The notes below the pieces were generated by a model. It saw only the letters and a list, made by a program, of their open reading frames with translations. It was not told the DNA's origin and searched no databases. From LMUY01 sp965276785 (GTDB taxonomy: Bacteria; Pseudomonadota; Alphaproteobacteria; Acetobacterales; Acetobacteraceae): a stretch of 64,000 nt of DNA. Position numbers and translations under genes: made by a program. The first letter of the stretch is position 1. Each line of letters opens with the position of its first letter. This document shows positions 7,909-16,175 of this stretch, one piece after another. Location: the NCBI GenBank assembly GCA_965276785.1, contig OZ255629.1:1240001-1304000 (forward strand), given 5' to 3'.

Positions 7909-9378
7909 TCAGCCCCAGAATGGGTCCGCCCGGCGGAATTTAGACCAGCTGCGAGCGATCGCAGTCCGTGCCTCCAGGCTGCGCGCGGCGGCAAATCCCT
8001 GCACCGCACCCGCGGCGAAATGGCGGTCCGGGCCGCCTCGGATCGACTGCATCAGCCCGGCGGCCGAAGCGGTGTCGTTCAAGTGGCCGAGCGCATCCTG
8101 CAGGTCCGATACGCGGCGCACGAAGCGGCGCGTGGAACGGCGGCCGTGCAGCGGGGCGAAGAACTCGGCCGCATAGCGCAGCCGTTTGCCCTGCTTGCGC
8201 AGTGCGTGCAGTTCGGTGGCGGCGAGGCCGCTGATGTCGTGACCGGGAGCTAGCATGTGCTCGTGGCGCTTGGCCAGCAGCGCCGCGGCATAGCCCGCCG
8301 CATCGCCGCGCAGAATGGCCCAGCGTTCTTGGTCCGCGTCGAACTCCCAGGGGCGCAGCGCGGCCAATTGCACCAGCGCCACGGCAAGCTGGCGGAACTC
8401 TGCGGACGCGAATAGGCAGCGCAGCGCGCCGTAGGCCGCCTCCCGCTGCTTGCGTGCGGCGGCCAGCATGGTCTGGATGCGTTGGTCGCCGTCCAGCGCC
8501 GCCGCGACCTGCTGCCCGGTGCCCATCAGGAACACGTCCCAATCGCGGGCCGTGCCCAGGGCGGCGGCCAGGTCGTGCAGCAGCGGCTTGACGGCGGCTA
8601 CCGCCGGGCCATCCACCGCGCGGCGGAATACCGACAATGCCGAGCGCAGACGGCGCAGCGCCACGCGCATGGCATGCACCGGCTCGGGTGTGGTGCCGGC
8701 GATCACGCCTGGAATGCCGGCGAGGATCACGTCCGCCAAGTGGCCGATCACCAGCGCTGCGGCCGCGCCGACGGTGGTATCCGGCGGCACTTCCGGGCCG
8801 CCGTCGCGCCGGGCGGGAGGGGGCGCACCATGGGCCAGGGCGATCGCCTCGGCGGCGAGCGAGCATCGCGGCACCGCCAGGGCGAGGCTCGCGGCAAGCT
8901 GGCCGCTCAGTACGAGCAGGCTGGACGTCGGGGCTTCGAGCACGATGCGGCAGACCGGCGCCTCGGCCGCGACGCTGCGCACGTTGCCTTCCAGGATGTG
9001 CAGGCTGGCGGGCTGCGCCCCCGGGAGCGCGAGAGTGCGGCGGCGGCCGTGGAACGCGGCGACTGGGATCAGCGGCGTGCCCAACTCGCCGAGCGCGGAC
9101 GCCAAAGCGGCCGGATCCGCCGCTTCGGCCAGCAGCGGAGCCGGCGTGCCCGGCGGCCAGGCTTGGTGCGGCGCTGGGCTGGCTTGCTCGAGCCGCCAGG
9201 TGCCCCGGCTCTGACACAGGCTGAGATGCATGCCCGCCAGGTCACCCGCTGCGGTGTCGTGCCAGATGCAATCGTGGGCCGCGGCCCGGCCGACGCGGGT
9301 GGAGGCGGACAGGCGCAGGAGGCGGGGCAGGTCTTCGCGCGGCAGGCAGAATTCGAGTGCGGGCATCGGCTCAGCCAT
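7909..9378 (-). CDS. CYTH-like plus CHAD domain protein
   Basis: A 489-residue protein with two parts. Residues 1-165 resemble a degenerate CYTH domain (LEFCLPREDLPRLL at the start, then WHDTAAGDLAGMHLSL), but the ExExK motif is not conserved, so triphosphatase activity is doubtful. Residues 200-489 form a CHAD domain: helices rich in His and Arg, with VHAMRVALRRLRSALSVFRR, LGTARDWDVFL, LHALRKQGKRLRYAAEFF and DLQDALGHLNDTASA. CHAD domains bind polyphosphate. The start codon overlaps the end of the SixA-like gene by 8 bases, so the two are probably translated together, linking a polyphosphate-binding protein with a phosphohistidine phosphatase. Confidence 0.88.
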   Translation of the reverse strand: MAEPMPALEFCLPREDLPRLLRLSASTRVGRAAAHDCIWHDTAAGDLAGMHLSLCQSRGTWRLEQASPAPHQAWPPGTPAPLLAEAADPAALASALGELGTPLIPVAAFHGRRRTLALPGAQPASLHILEGNVRSVAAEAPVCRIVLEAPTSSLLVLSGQLAASLALAVPRCSLAAEAIALAHGAPPPARRDGGPEVPPDTTVGAAAALVIGHLADVILAGIPGVIAGTTPEPVHAMRVALRRLRSALSVFRRAVDGPAVAAVKPLLHDLAAALGTARDWDVFLMGTGQQVAAALDGDQRIQTMLAAARKQREAAYGALRCLFASAEFRQLAVALVQLAALRPWEFDADQERWAILRGDAAGYAAALLAKRHEHMLAPGHDISGLAATELHALRKQGKRLRYAAEFFAPLHGRRSTRRFVRRVSDLQDALGHLNDTASAAGLMQSIRGGPDRHFAAGAVQGFAAARSLEARTAIARSWSKFRRADPFWG

Positions 9379-9898
9379 TCACCTCCGATAGGTCGGCAGG
9401 CAACAGAAAGCGTACCAACCGTCCGCCGCCCTCGCGCAAGTCGCGCCAGGGTGCGGCGACGCTGAACTCGGCCAAGGCGCCGGATGGATAGCCGTTCGCC
9501 ATGCGCTGCACCTGCTTGTCCGCCGCCGCATGGGCGCCGGCCAGCATCATGGCAAGGTTGCGCAGACCCGGATTGTGCCCGACCAGCAAGACGCTGCGCG
9601 CCGAGACAGGTGCCGCTTGCAGCGTGTCCAGCATGTCCTCGGCGTCAGCCAGATACAGACGGTCAAGCGGCTCGATCATCGGGGGCGCCGTCCACGGCTC
9701 CATCGCTGCCAAGGTTTGCAGCGTGCGCCGTGCCGACGAGACCATGACGAGATCCGGCAACAGGCCGAGCCGGCGCATTTCACCCGCCATGGCGCTTGCC
9801 GCCTGGTGGCCGCGCAAATTCAGCGGCCGGGCATGGTCCGGCATTTGCGGGTCATCCCAAGAGGACTTGGCATGCCGGAGGAGGAGGAGCTGGCCCAT
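9371..9898 (-). CDS. SixA-type histidine phosphatase
   Basis: A 175-residue member of the histidine phosphatase (phosphoglycerate mutase) superfamily, of the short SixA kind that dephosphorylates phosphohistidine. The catalytic RHG-like motif is LLLRHAKSSWDDP at the very N-terminus, with a supporting arginine in VSSARRTLQTL and the second catalytic histidine in LLVGHNPGLRNLA. I use the ATG at 9898 (MGQLLLLRHAKSS), because the family begins here; the frame upstream to 9967 has no similarity. It is the first gene of a two-gene unit with the CHAD gene and is divergent from the SDR gene. Confidence 0.88.
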   Translation of the reverse strand: MGQLLLLRHAKSSWDDPQMPDHARPLNLRGHQAASAMAGEMRRLGLLPDLVMVSSARRTLQTLAAMEPWTAPPMIEPLDRLYLADAEDMLDTLQAAPVSARSVLLVGHNPGLRNLAMMLAGAHAAADKQVQRMANGYPSGALAEFSVAAPWRDLREGGGRLVRFLLPADLSEVNG

Positions 9899-9984
9899 GT
9901 TTGGGCAATACTGGCATGCCCAACGCGCCTTGTCGCCAGGGCCGACATGGCCAAGTGCTGCGGGCAACCGGGTGTGGAGCGTCG

Positions 9985-10710
9985 ATGTCGGATCCAGTGG
10001 TGATCGTGGGGGCGTATGGCGCCATCGGCTCGGCCATCGTGCGGCGGCTGGGTGCGGCCGGGCGCGCGATGCACCTGGTCGGGCGTGACCCGGCGCGGCT
10101 GCAGGCGCTGGCAGCCGAGTTTGGCGCCAGCCACGCGGTGGCCGATGTGATGGAGCCGGCCGGTTTGCAAAGCGCGATCGGGCAAGCCGGGCCGCGAATC
10201 GGCGGCTTGGCCTACTGCGTCGGCTCCATCGTCATGATGCCGCTGAAACGCGCCACTGAGGCCACTTTCGTGGAGGCATTCCGGCTGAACGCGGTGGGCG
10301 CCGCATTGGCCATTGCCGCGGCGGCCGAAGGCTTGGCAGCCGTGCCGGGCAGCGGCGTGGTGTTGTTCAGCACGATTGCCGCGCGCGCCGGTTTCCCCAA
10401 CCATGCCGTGATCGCCGCCGCCAAGGCTGCGGTGGAGGGGCTGGTGGTCTCGCTCGCCGCAGAACTGGCGCCGCACACCCGGGTGAACGGCGTGGCCCCC
10501 AGCCTGACCCGCTCCGGCATTGCTGCGGGCATGACGGACAACCCCACGATGGCCAAGGCGATCGCCGGTCAGCACCCGATTCCCCGGCTGGGTGAGGGCG
10601 ACGATGCCGGCGCGCTGGCGGCTTTCCTGCTGTCGGATGAGGCCGGCTGGATCACTGGGCAAATCTTCGCCGTGGACGGGGGCCGCTCTACCGTGCGCAC
10701 CCGAGGCTGA
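9985..10710 (+). CDS. SDR-family protein lacking the catalytic tyrosine
   Basis: A 241-residue Rossmann-fold protein of the classical SDR type. The nucleotide-binding motif GAYGAIG (residues 8-14) is present, the catalytic Ser129 is in LFSTIAARAGF, and Lys147 is in place, but the position four residues before the lysine is Ile143 (codon ATC) where SDRs have tyrosine. The C-terminal GWITGQIFAVDGG is normal. With tyrosine absent, a standard oxidoreductase reaction is unlikely; a binding or regulatory role is possible. The gene ends five bases before the photolyase start, so the two appear to form one unit, which suggests a function tied to light or DNA repair. Confidence 0.85.
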   Translation: MSDPVVIVGAYGAIGSAIVRRLGAAGRAMHLVGRDPARLQALAAEFGASHAVADVMEPAGLQSAIGQAGPRIGGLAYCVGSIVMMPLKRATEATFVEAFRLNAVGAALAIAAAAEGLAAVPGSGVVLFSTIAARAGFPNHAVIAAAKAAVEGLVVSLAAELAPHTRVNGVAPSLTRSGIAAGMTDNPTMAKAIAGQHPIPRLGEGDDAGALAAFLLSDEAGWITGQIFAVDGGRSTVRTRG

Positions 10711-10714
10711 CACG

Positions 10715-12256
10715 ATGGCTGGAACGCTTCGCCTGGTGCTGGGCGACCAATGCAGCGCCCAGCTGTCCTCGCTGCAGGACCTCGACCCGGCGACCGACAC
10801 GGTGCTGATGGCGGAAGTGCTCAGCGAGTGTACCTATGTACGTCACCATCAAAAGAAGATCGTGCTGGTGCTCTCCGCCATGCGGCATTTCGCCCGCGCC
10901 CTGCGCAGCCGCGGCGTGAACGTGGAGTATGTGACGCTGGACGATCCGGCCAATAGCCAGAGCCTGCGCGGCGAGTTGGTGCGTGCCGTGCGCCGCCTCG
11001 AACCGGAGCGGGTGGTGGTGACGGAATGCGGCGAGTGGCGGCTCGCACGGGACATGCAAGCCTGGCACGAGGCCGCCGGCTGCGAGGTGGACATCCGCGA
11101 CGACACGCGTTTCCTGTGCCGGGTCCGGGAGTTCCGCGCCTGGGCCCAGGGCAAGCGCTCGCTGCGGATGGAGTTCTTCTATCGCGAGATGCGCCGCCGC
11201 TACGGCTTGCTGATGGACGCGGGCGAACCGCTGGACGGCCGCTGGAACTTCGACGCCGAGAACCGCAAGCGGCTGCCGCCCGGGGTGGCCTTGCCGCAGC
11301 CGCCGCATTTCCAACCGGACGCGATCACCCAGGACGTCATCGCCCTGGTGCGGGAGCGCTTCGGCGGCCACTTCGGCACCTGCGACGGCTTCAACCTGCC
11401 CGTGACCGCGGAGGAGGCCGGCGCTGCGCTGGCGGATTTCGTGCAGAACCGCCTGCCGCAGTTCGGCGACTGGCAGGACGCGATGAAGACGGGTGCGTCC
11501 ACGCTGTTCCACGCGCTGGTTTCCACTTCGATCAATGTGGGCCTGCTCGAGCCCTTGGCCGTGTGCCAGGCGGCCGAGGCCGCCTTCCGCGCCGGGCGGG
11601 TGCCGCTGAATGCCGCCGAGGGCTTCATCCGCCAAATCCTCGGCTGGCGCGAGTTCGTGCGCGGCGTGTACTGGCTCAAGATGCCCGGCTACGCGCAGAT
11701 GAATGCTTTGTCTGCAACGCGCAGGCTGCCGTGGTTCTATTGGGATGCCAGCACCCGGATGAATTGCATGCAGCACGCCATCGCTGACACGAGGGCGCAT
11801 GCCTATGCCCACCACATCCAGCGCCTGATGGTGACTGGCAATTTCGCACTGCTGGCCGGGCTTGACCCGGCGGAGGTCGATGAGTGGTATCTGATCGTGT
11901 ATGCCGACGCTTACGAGTGGGTGGAAATGCCCAATACGCGCGGCATGGCGCTGTTCGCGGATGGCGGCGTGGTTGGGTCCAAACCATATGCTGCATCAGG
12001 TGCTTACATCAACAAGATGAGTGATTACTGTAAGACTTGCCACTATGACGTGAAGGATGCGGTGGGGGATCGCGGCTGCCCGTTCAACGCGCTGTATTGG
12101 GACTTCATGGCGCGCCATGCCGACCGGTTCGCCGGCAATCCCCGCATGGCGATGCCGCTGCGCACGCTCGCCAGGATGGACCCCGACCGGGTGAAGCGCA
12201 TCCGCGGTCGCGCAGCAACGCTGTTGGCAGCAATTGACGCGGGCGAATCGGTGTAA
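10715..12256 (+). CDS. phrB: FeS-type prokaryotic (6-4) photolyase
   Basis: A 513-residue cryptochrome/photolyase of the iron-sulfur group (FeS-BCP, CryPro), which repairs (6-4) photoproducts using light, FAD and a lumazine antenna. The N-terminal antenna domain begins LRLVLGDQCSAQL; the FAD domain has TLFHALVSTSINVGLLEP, FIRQILGWREFVRG and ADAYEWVEMPNTRGM. Four cysteines fit the [4Fe-4S] cluster: Cys351, Cys439, Cys442 and Cys455, each one residue on from the positions I know in Agrobacterium PhrB (350, 438, 441, 454). It follows the SDR gene after 4 bases and precedes a D-amino-acid aminotransferase gene. Confidence 0.95.
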   Translation: MAGTLRLVLGDQCSAQLSSLQDLDPATDTVLMAEVLSECTYVRHHQKKIVLVLSAMRHFARALRSRGVNVEYVTLDDPANSQSLRGELVRAVRRLEPERVVVTECGEWRLARDMQAWHEAAGCEVDIRDDTRFLCRVREFRAWAQGKRSLRMEFFYREMRRRYGLLMDAGEPLDGRWNFDAENRKRLPPGVALPQPPHFQPDAITQDVIALVRERFGGHFGTCDGFNLPVTAEEAGAALADFVQNRLPQFGDWQDAMKTGASTLFHALVSTSINVGLLEPLAVCQAAEAAFRAGRVPLNAAEGFIRQILGWREFVRGVYWLKMPGYAQMNALSATRRLPWFYWDASTRMNCMQHAIADTRAHAYAHHIQRLMVTGNFALLAGLDPAEVDEWYLIVYADAYEWVEMPNTRGMALFADGGVVGSKPYAASGAYINKMSDYCKTCHYDVKDAVGDRGCPFNALYWDFMARHADRFAGNPRMAMPLRTLARMDPDRVKRIRGRAATLLAAIDAGESV

Positions 12257-12285
12257 GCAGGCCGGGTCGCCGAGGAGCCCGCTGG

Positions 12286-13182
12286 ATGAGCCGCATCGCC
12301 TACGTCAATGGCCGCTACCTGCCGCAGCGCGACGCCAGCGTGAACGTGGAAGACCGCGGCTACCAGTTCGCGGACGGGGTCTATGAGGTGCTCTATCTCG
12401 CCTTCGGCCGCTTCCTCGACCAGGACCTCCACCTAGCCCGGCTGGAGCGCTCGTTGCGCGAGCTCAGCATCGCGCCGCCGATGGGCCGGCCAGCCCTGCT
12501 GCACGTTCTGCGCGAGGTGACCCGGCGCAACCGGCTGCGCGATGGCTTGGTCTATATGCAGGTCACCCGCGGCGTGGCCCGGCGCGACCATGCGTTTCCG
12601 TCCGCCGCCATCCCGCCAGCCCTCGTCGTTACCTGCCGCCGCACCCCGGCGCCGCCCAGCAGCGCCGCCTCCTGGGCTGGCAGCGCGGTGACCGCGCCGG
12701 ACCAGCGCTGGGCGCGCTGCGACATCAAGTCGACCGCGCTGCTGGCGAACGTGTTGGCCAAGCAGACTGCCCGCGCCGCGGGGGCGACGGAGGCGATCCT
12801 GATCGATCCGAGCGGAATGGTGACCGAGGGAGCTTCCACCAGCGTCTGGATCGTGGATGACCGGGGCGTGCTCAGAACCCCTGCGCTCAGCCATGCCATC
12901 CTGCCTGGCTGCACAAGAGCATCGCTGTTGGGGCAACTCGGCGATACCGGTCTTGCGGCGGAGGAGCGCGCGTTTACCGAAGCGGAACTGCGCTCGGCGA
13001 GGGAGATCTTCCTGACCAGCGCCACCTCGTTCGTCAAGCCGATCACCCGGCTGGATGGCCGCATCGTGGGGGATGGCGAGGTCGGGCCGGTGACGCGCCG
13101 GTTGTTCGACCAGTTGGTCCGCCATGCGCGTGATGGATCGAACACGATGGTGTGGGATTCGCAACCGAGTTCGCAAGTGTGA
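12286..13182 (+). CDS. D-amino-acid aminotransferase (class IV)
   Basis: A 298-residue fold-type IV PLP enzyme. The sequence opens RIAYVNGRYLPQRDASVNVEDRGYQFADGVYE, as D-alanine aminotransferases and branched-chain aminotransferases do. The probable PLP lysine is in CDIKSTALLANVLAKQ (near residue 148), and the phosphate-binding stretch is EGASTSVWIV and TSATSFVKPIT. The match to Dat-type enzymes (D-alanine + 2-oxoglutarate giving D-glutamate + pyruvate) is better than to IlvE because of the VYMQVTRGVARRDHAFP segment. It would supply D-amino acids for peptidoglycan. It follows phrB by 29 bases on the same strand. Confidence 0.88.
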   Translation: MSRIAYVNGRYLPQRDASVNVEDRGYQFADGVYEVLYLAFGRFLDQDLHLARLERSLRELSIAPPMGRPALLHVLREVTRRNRLRDGLVYMQVTRGVARRDHAFPSAAIPPALVVTCRRTPAPPSSAASWAGSAVTAPDQRWARCDIKSTALLANVLAKQTARAAGATEAILIDPSGMVTEGASTSVWIVDDRGVLRTPALSHAILPGCTRASLLGQLGDTGLAAEERAFTEAELRSAREIFLTSATSFVKPITRLDGRIVGDGEVGPVTRRLFDQLVRHARDGSNTMVWDSQPSSQV

Positions 13183-13310
13183 GAGCGATGTTGCTTTGCA
13201 GCACGGGCGTCCCCTGATACATTGAAGCTGCGCAGTTGGGACCTGGGTGCCCATCTTGTTGTCAAAAGCTGGTGAGAGTCTGGGCGTCAACAACAACAAA
13301 GGATGGGCCG

Positions 13311-13613
13311 ATGCCGAACGAGAAGTCGCAGAACGTGCAGGATGTCTTCCTGAACCACGTGCGCAAGAGCAAAGCCCCCGTGACGGTGTTCTTGGTCAAC
13401 GGCGTGAAGCTGCAGGGCATCATCACTTGGTTTGACAATTTCTCGGTGCTGCTCCGCCGCGACGGCCATACCCAGTTGGTCTATAAGCATGCGATCAGCA
13501 CCGTGATGCCAGGCGCGCCGATCCAATTGTTCGATCCAGGCAAGGTCGAAACGGTCGCGTCCGGCCCAGCCAGCGCGCCGATGCGGGAGATGGTGACTGA
13601 CAGCATCCTCTGA
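13311..13613 (+). CDS. hfq: RNA chaperone Hfq
   Basis: A 100-residue Hfq. The Sm1 motif (VFLVNGVKLQGIITWFDNFSVLLRR) and Sm2 motif (QLVYKHAISTVMPG) are intact, including the Lys-His that bind U-rich RNA ends. It forms hexamers that help small RNAs pair with mRNAs. It is longer than the usual alphaproteobacterial protein of about 80 residues, the extra part being a C-terminal tail after FDPGKVE. AAAGGA precedes the ATG. The hfq-hflX order is conserved in many proteobacteria. Confidence 0.96.
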   Translation: MPNEKSQNVQDVFLNHVRKSKAPVTVFLVNGVKLQGIITWFDNFSVLLRRDGHTQLVYKHAISTVMPGAPIQLFDPGKVETVASGPASAPMREMVTDSIL

Positions 13614-14898
13614 CCGGAGGGCGGCCCCAACCCGGGCCGCCGTCATCCTGCCCTGGGAACGCTCCTGGGAACGGCACGGCCGTTCGGATGCATCGCGGGC
13701 CGCTGAAGCTCGCTTGGCCGAAGCAGTCGGCTTGGCAGCCTCCATTGGGCTGGACGTAACCCATACGGCGATCCTGCCGTTGCGCACCCGCCGCTCCTCC
13801 TCGCTGCTCGGCGAGGGGCAGGTGGCCGCTCAGCACGAGGCAATCACCGCCGCAAACGTTGAGGTGGCGGTGGTCGACGCGTCGTTGTCCCCGGTGCAGC
13901 AACGCAACTTGGAGCGCGAGTGGGGCTGCAAGGTCATCGACCGCACCGGCCTGATCCTGGACATTTTCGGCGAGCGTGCTCGGACCCGCGAGGGCTCGCT
14001 GCAGGTGGAGCTGGCGCATCTCGACTATCAGCGCAGCCGGCTGGTCCGGTCCTGGACCCACCTTGAGCGCCAGCGCGGTGGGTTCGGCTTCCTCGGCGGC
14101 CCTGGCGAGACTCAGATCGAGGCTGACCGCCGGCTGATCACCGACCGCATCGTCCGTCTGAAGCAGGAGCTGGAGCAGGTCCGCCGCACCCGGGGCCTGC
14201 ATCGCGGCGCGCGCACTCGCACGCCGCTGCCGGTGGTGGCGCTGGTGGGCTATACCAATGCCGGCAAGTCCACCCTGTTCAATGCCCTCACCGGCGCGGC
14301 GGTCCATGCGGAGGACCAGCTGTTTGCCACGCTGGACCCGACCATGCGCGGGTTCGGGCTGCCGTCTGGCCGCCGGGTGATCCTGTCGGACACGGTGGGC
14401 TTCATCAGCGAGTTGCCGACTGAGCTGGTGGCGGCGTTCCGTGCCACGCTGGAGGAGGTGGCGGCGGCCGATGTGATCCTGCACGTGCGCGATGCCGCCC
14501 ATCCGGACACGCTCGCCCAGCGGGCCGACGTGCTCGCGGTGCTGGAGGGGCTGGAGCAGCAGGCGACGCTCGACCCGGAGTGGCGCAGCCGCACCATCGA
14601 GGTGCTGAACAAGGCCGATCTGCTCGGCGGCATCGGCCAGGTGGCGGGCAAGGCGGACGCGGTGGCGATCTCTGCGGTGACGCGCGAGGGGCTGCCCGCG
14701 CTGTGCACGGCCGTCGAAGCGCGGATTGCGCGTGGCATGGAGCAGGCGGACTACGCCATCGCCCCCGCCGATGGCGCCCGCATTGCCTGGCTCTACCAGC
14801 ATGGGGAAGTGCTGGCGCGGCAGGACGACGATCAGGCGGTGCATATGCGCGTCCGGCTGCTGCCGGCCGACCGCGCACGGTTCGAGCACCTGTCATAG
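13597..14898 (+). CDS. hflX: Ribosome-associated GTPase HflX
   Basis: A GTPase that binds the 50S subunit and rescues or splits stalled ribosomes. G motifs: GYTNAGKSTLFN (G1), DTVGFISELP (G3) and NKADLL (G4); the N-terminal glycine-rich HflX signature is FGFLGGPGETQIEADRR. Family similarity starts at APTRAAVILPW, upstream of the first standard start (TTG at 13714, which would remove the first 39 residues). The only initiator-like codon between that region and the in-frame stop at 13594 is CTG at 13597, which has GGGAG upstream and overlaps the hfq end. I give that as the start, as inference. The gene otherwise is complete. Confidence 0.9.
   Translation: MTASSDRRAAPTRAAVILPWERSWERHGRSDASRAAEARLAEAVGLAASIGLDVTHTAILPLRTRRSSSLLGEGQVAAQHEAITAANVEVAVVDASLSPVQQRNLEREWGCKVIDRTGLILDIFGERARTREGSLQVELAHLDYQRSRLVRSWTHLERQRGGFGFLGGPGETQIEADRRLITDRIVRLKQELEQVRRTRGLHRGARTRTPLPVVALVGYTNAGKSTLFNALTGAAVHAEDQLFATLDPTMRGFGLPSGRRVILSDTVGFISELPTELVAAFRATLEEVAAADVILHVRDAAHPDTLAQRADVLAVLEGLEQQATLDPEWRSRTIEVLNKADLLGGIGQVAGKADAVAISAVTREGLPALCTAVEARIARGMEQADYAIAPADGARIAWLYQHGEVLARQDDDQAVHMRVRLLPADRARFEHLS
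13620..13641 (+). terminator. GC-rich hairpin just after hfq
   Basis: GGCGGCCC-CAACCC-GGGCCGCC: an 8-bp perfect stem six bases past the hfq stop codon. There is no T-run after it. It lies inside the probable 5' coding part of hflX, so it could reduce read-through from hfq into hflX or simply be coding sequence (RAAPTRAAV). Confidence 0.45.
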
Positions 14899-14924
14899 CG
14901 GTCAGCGAGTCTGCCTGGCAGGAG

Positions 14925-15731
14925 GTGGTGCAACTCATCCGCGCCGCCGCCCGCGCCGAGATCATGCCCCGGTTCGGCAACCTGCAGCCGGGCATGATCC
15001 GTGAGAAATCCAGCCCGACCGACCTGGTGACCGAGGCGGACGAGGCCGCCGAAGCCGCGATCACACGCGGGCTGCAGCGCCTGTTTCCTGGTTGCCTGGT
15101 GGTGGGAGAAGAGGCTTGCGCGGCCGACCCGGCGTTGTTGGGCCGCCTGGCCGGCGCGCCATTGGCCTTCGTGGTCGATCCGATCGACGGTACGGCGAAC
15201 TATTGTGCCGGGCTGCCGCTGTTCGGCGTGATGGTGGCGGCGGTGATGGACGGCGTGGTGGTCGCCTCCGCCATCCACGACCCGGTGTGTGACGATGTCG
15301 CCATCGCGTTACGCGGCGGCGGGGCCTGGACGCAACGGCCGACGGGGGAACGCAAGGCGCTGCATGTCTGCGCGCCGGCGCCCCCGCGCGCCATGACCGG
15401 CTGCATCTCCTGGCGCTATATGCCGGAGCCGCTGCGTGCGTCGGTGGTGCGCAGCATGGTCGGCTTGGCCGGGGTAGCGGATTACCGCTGTGCCGCGCAC
15501 GAATACCGCCTGCTGGCGGGGGGGCATGTGCACTACCTGGTGTTCAACAAGCTGATGCCGTGGGATCACTTGCCGGGCTGGCTGCTGCACCAGGAAGCGG
15601 GCGGCTTCTCGGCGCACTACAATGGCGAGCCCTACCGGTCCTCGGACATCGCTGGCGGCTTGGTCTGCGCCCCGGATCGCGCCGGGTTCAAGGCGTTAGC
15701 GGGATTGTTGTTTCAAGCGCAGGGCGGGTGA
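14925..15731 (+). CDS. Inositol-monophosphatase-family phosphatase (SuhB/HisN-like)
   Basis: A Mg-dependent, Li-sensitive-type phosphatase. Motifs: KSSPTDLVTEADEAAE, GEEACAA, DPIDGTANYCAGLPLFGVM (metal site) and KLMPWDHLPGWLLHQEAGG (second metal site). The family removes phosphate from inositol phosphate, histidinol phosphate, fructose bisphosphate or PAP; which one is not clear, though HisN-like enzymes look like this. The start is uncertain: similarity begins around an ATA at 14895 that overlaps the hflX stop, but the first standard codon is GTG at 14925, which I use. The stop TGA lies inside the repeat that follows. Confidence 0.85.
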   Translation: MVQLIRAAARAEIMPRFGNLQPGMIREKSSPTDLVTEADEAAEAAITRGLQRLFPGCLVVGEEACAADPALLGRLAGAPLAFVVDPIDGTANYCAGLPLFGVMVAAVMDGVVVASAIHDPVCDDVAIALRGGGAWTQRPTGERKALHVCAPAPPRAMTGCISWRYMPEPLRASVVRSMVGLAGVADYRCAAHEYRLLAGGHVHYLVFNKLMPWDHLPGWLLHQEAGGFSAHYNGEPYRSSDIAGGLVCAPDRAGFKALAGLLFQAQGG

Positions 15732-15775
15732 AACCCGCCGCGGTGGCACGGAAGAGGCGGGTTGCACCCGCCCTA
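15722..15775. repeat. GGCGGGT tandem-hairpin repeat (family D), copy 1
   Basis: Two hairpins in a row: GGCGGGT-GAA-ACCCGCC and GGCGGGT-TGC-ACCCGCC, between two converging genes. The stop codon of the plus-strand phosphatase (TGA, 15729-15731) and of the minus-strand DUF779 gene (TAG, 15773-15775) both lie in it. It can act as a terminator from either side. A second, decayed copy is at 24180-24236. Confidence 0.85.
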
Positions 15776-16156
15776 CGACGAAGCGCGCGCTGGGGCACCG
15801 GCCTCGTCGAGGGCGGCCGCTTCCTCGTCCGTGAACACGCGGCTGCGGGTTAGGAAGCGCACCCCCTCCGGCGCCTCCAGCGAGAAGCCGGAGCCGCGGC
15901 CGGGTACCACGTCGATGATCAGCTGGGTGTGCCGCCAGTAGTCGAACTGCGCGGCACCCATGTAGAACTCCGCGCCCTCGATCGCGCCGAGGCGGACGTC
16001 CTGCGCGCCGACCTTGAACTCGCCCGCCGGGTAGCACATGGGCGAGCTGCCGTCGCAGCAGCCGCCGGACTGATGGAACATCACCGGCCCATGCACGGCC
16101 CGCAGCTTGGCCAGCACGGATGCTGCCTCAGGCGTGACGAGGACACGCTCGACCAT
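15773..16156 (-). CDS. DUF779 domain protein
   Basis: A 127-residue protein of the DUF779 family. Its signature is FHQSGGCCDGSSPMCYPAGEF near residues 27-47, with three cysteines that could bind metal, followed by the conserved QFDYWRHTQLIIDVVPGRG and FSLEAPEGVRF. DUF779 genes are known to lie beside acetaldehyde dehydrogenase genes, as here (19 bases from the aldehyde dehydrogenase, same strand). The role is unknown; a regulatory or maturation function for the dehydrogenase is my inference. Confidence 0.9.
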   Translation of the reverse strand: MVERVLVTPEAASVLAKLRAVHGPVMFHQSGGCCDGSSPMCYPAGEFKVGAQDVRLGAIEGAEFYMGAAQFDYWRHTQLIIDVVPGRGSGFSLEAPEGVRFLTRSRVFTDEEAAALDEAGAPARASS

Positions 16157-16175
16157 CGAAGCCTCCTTCGCGAAG

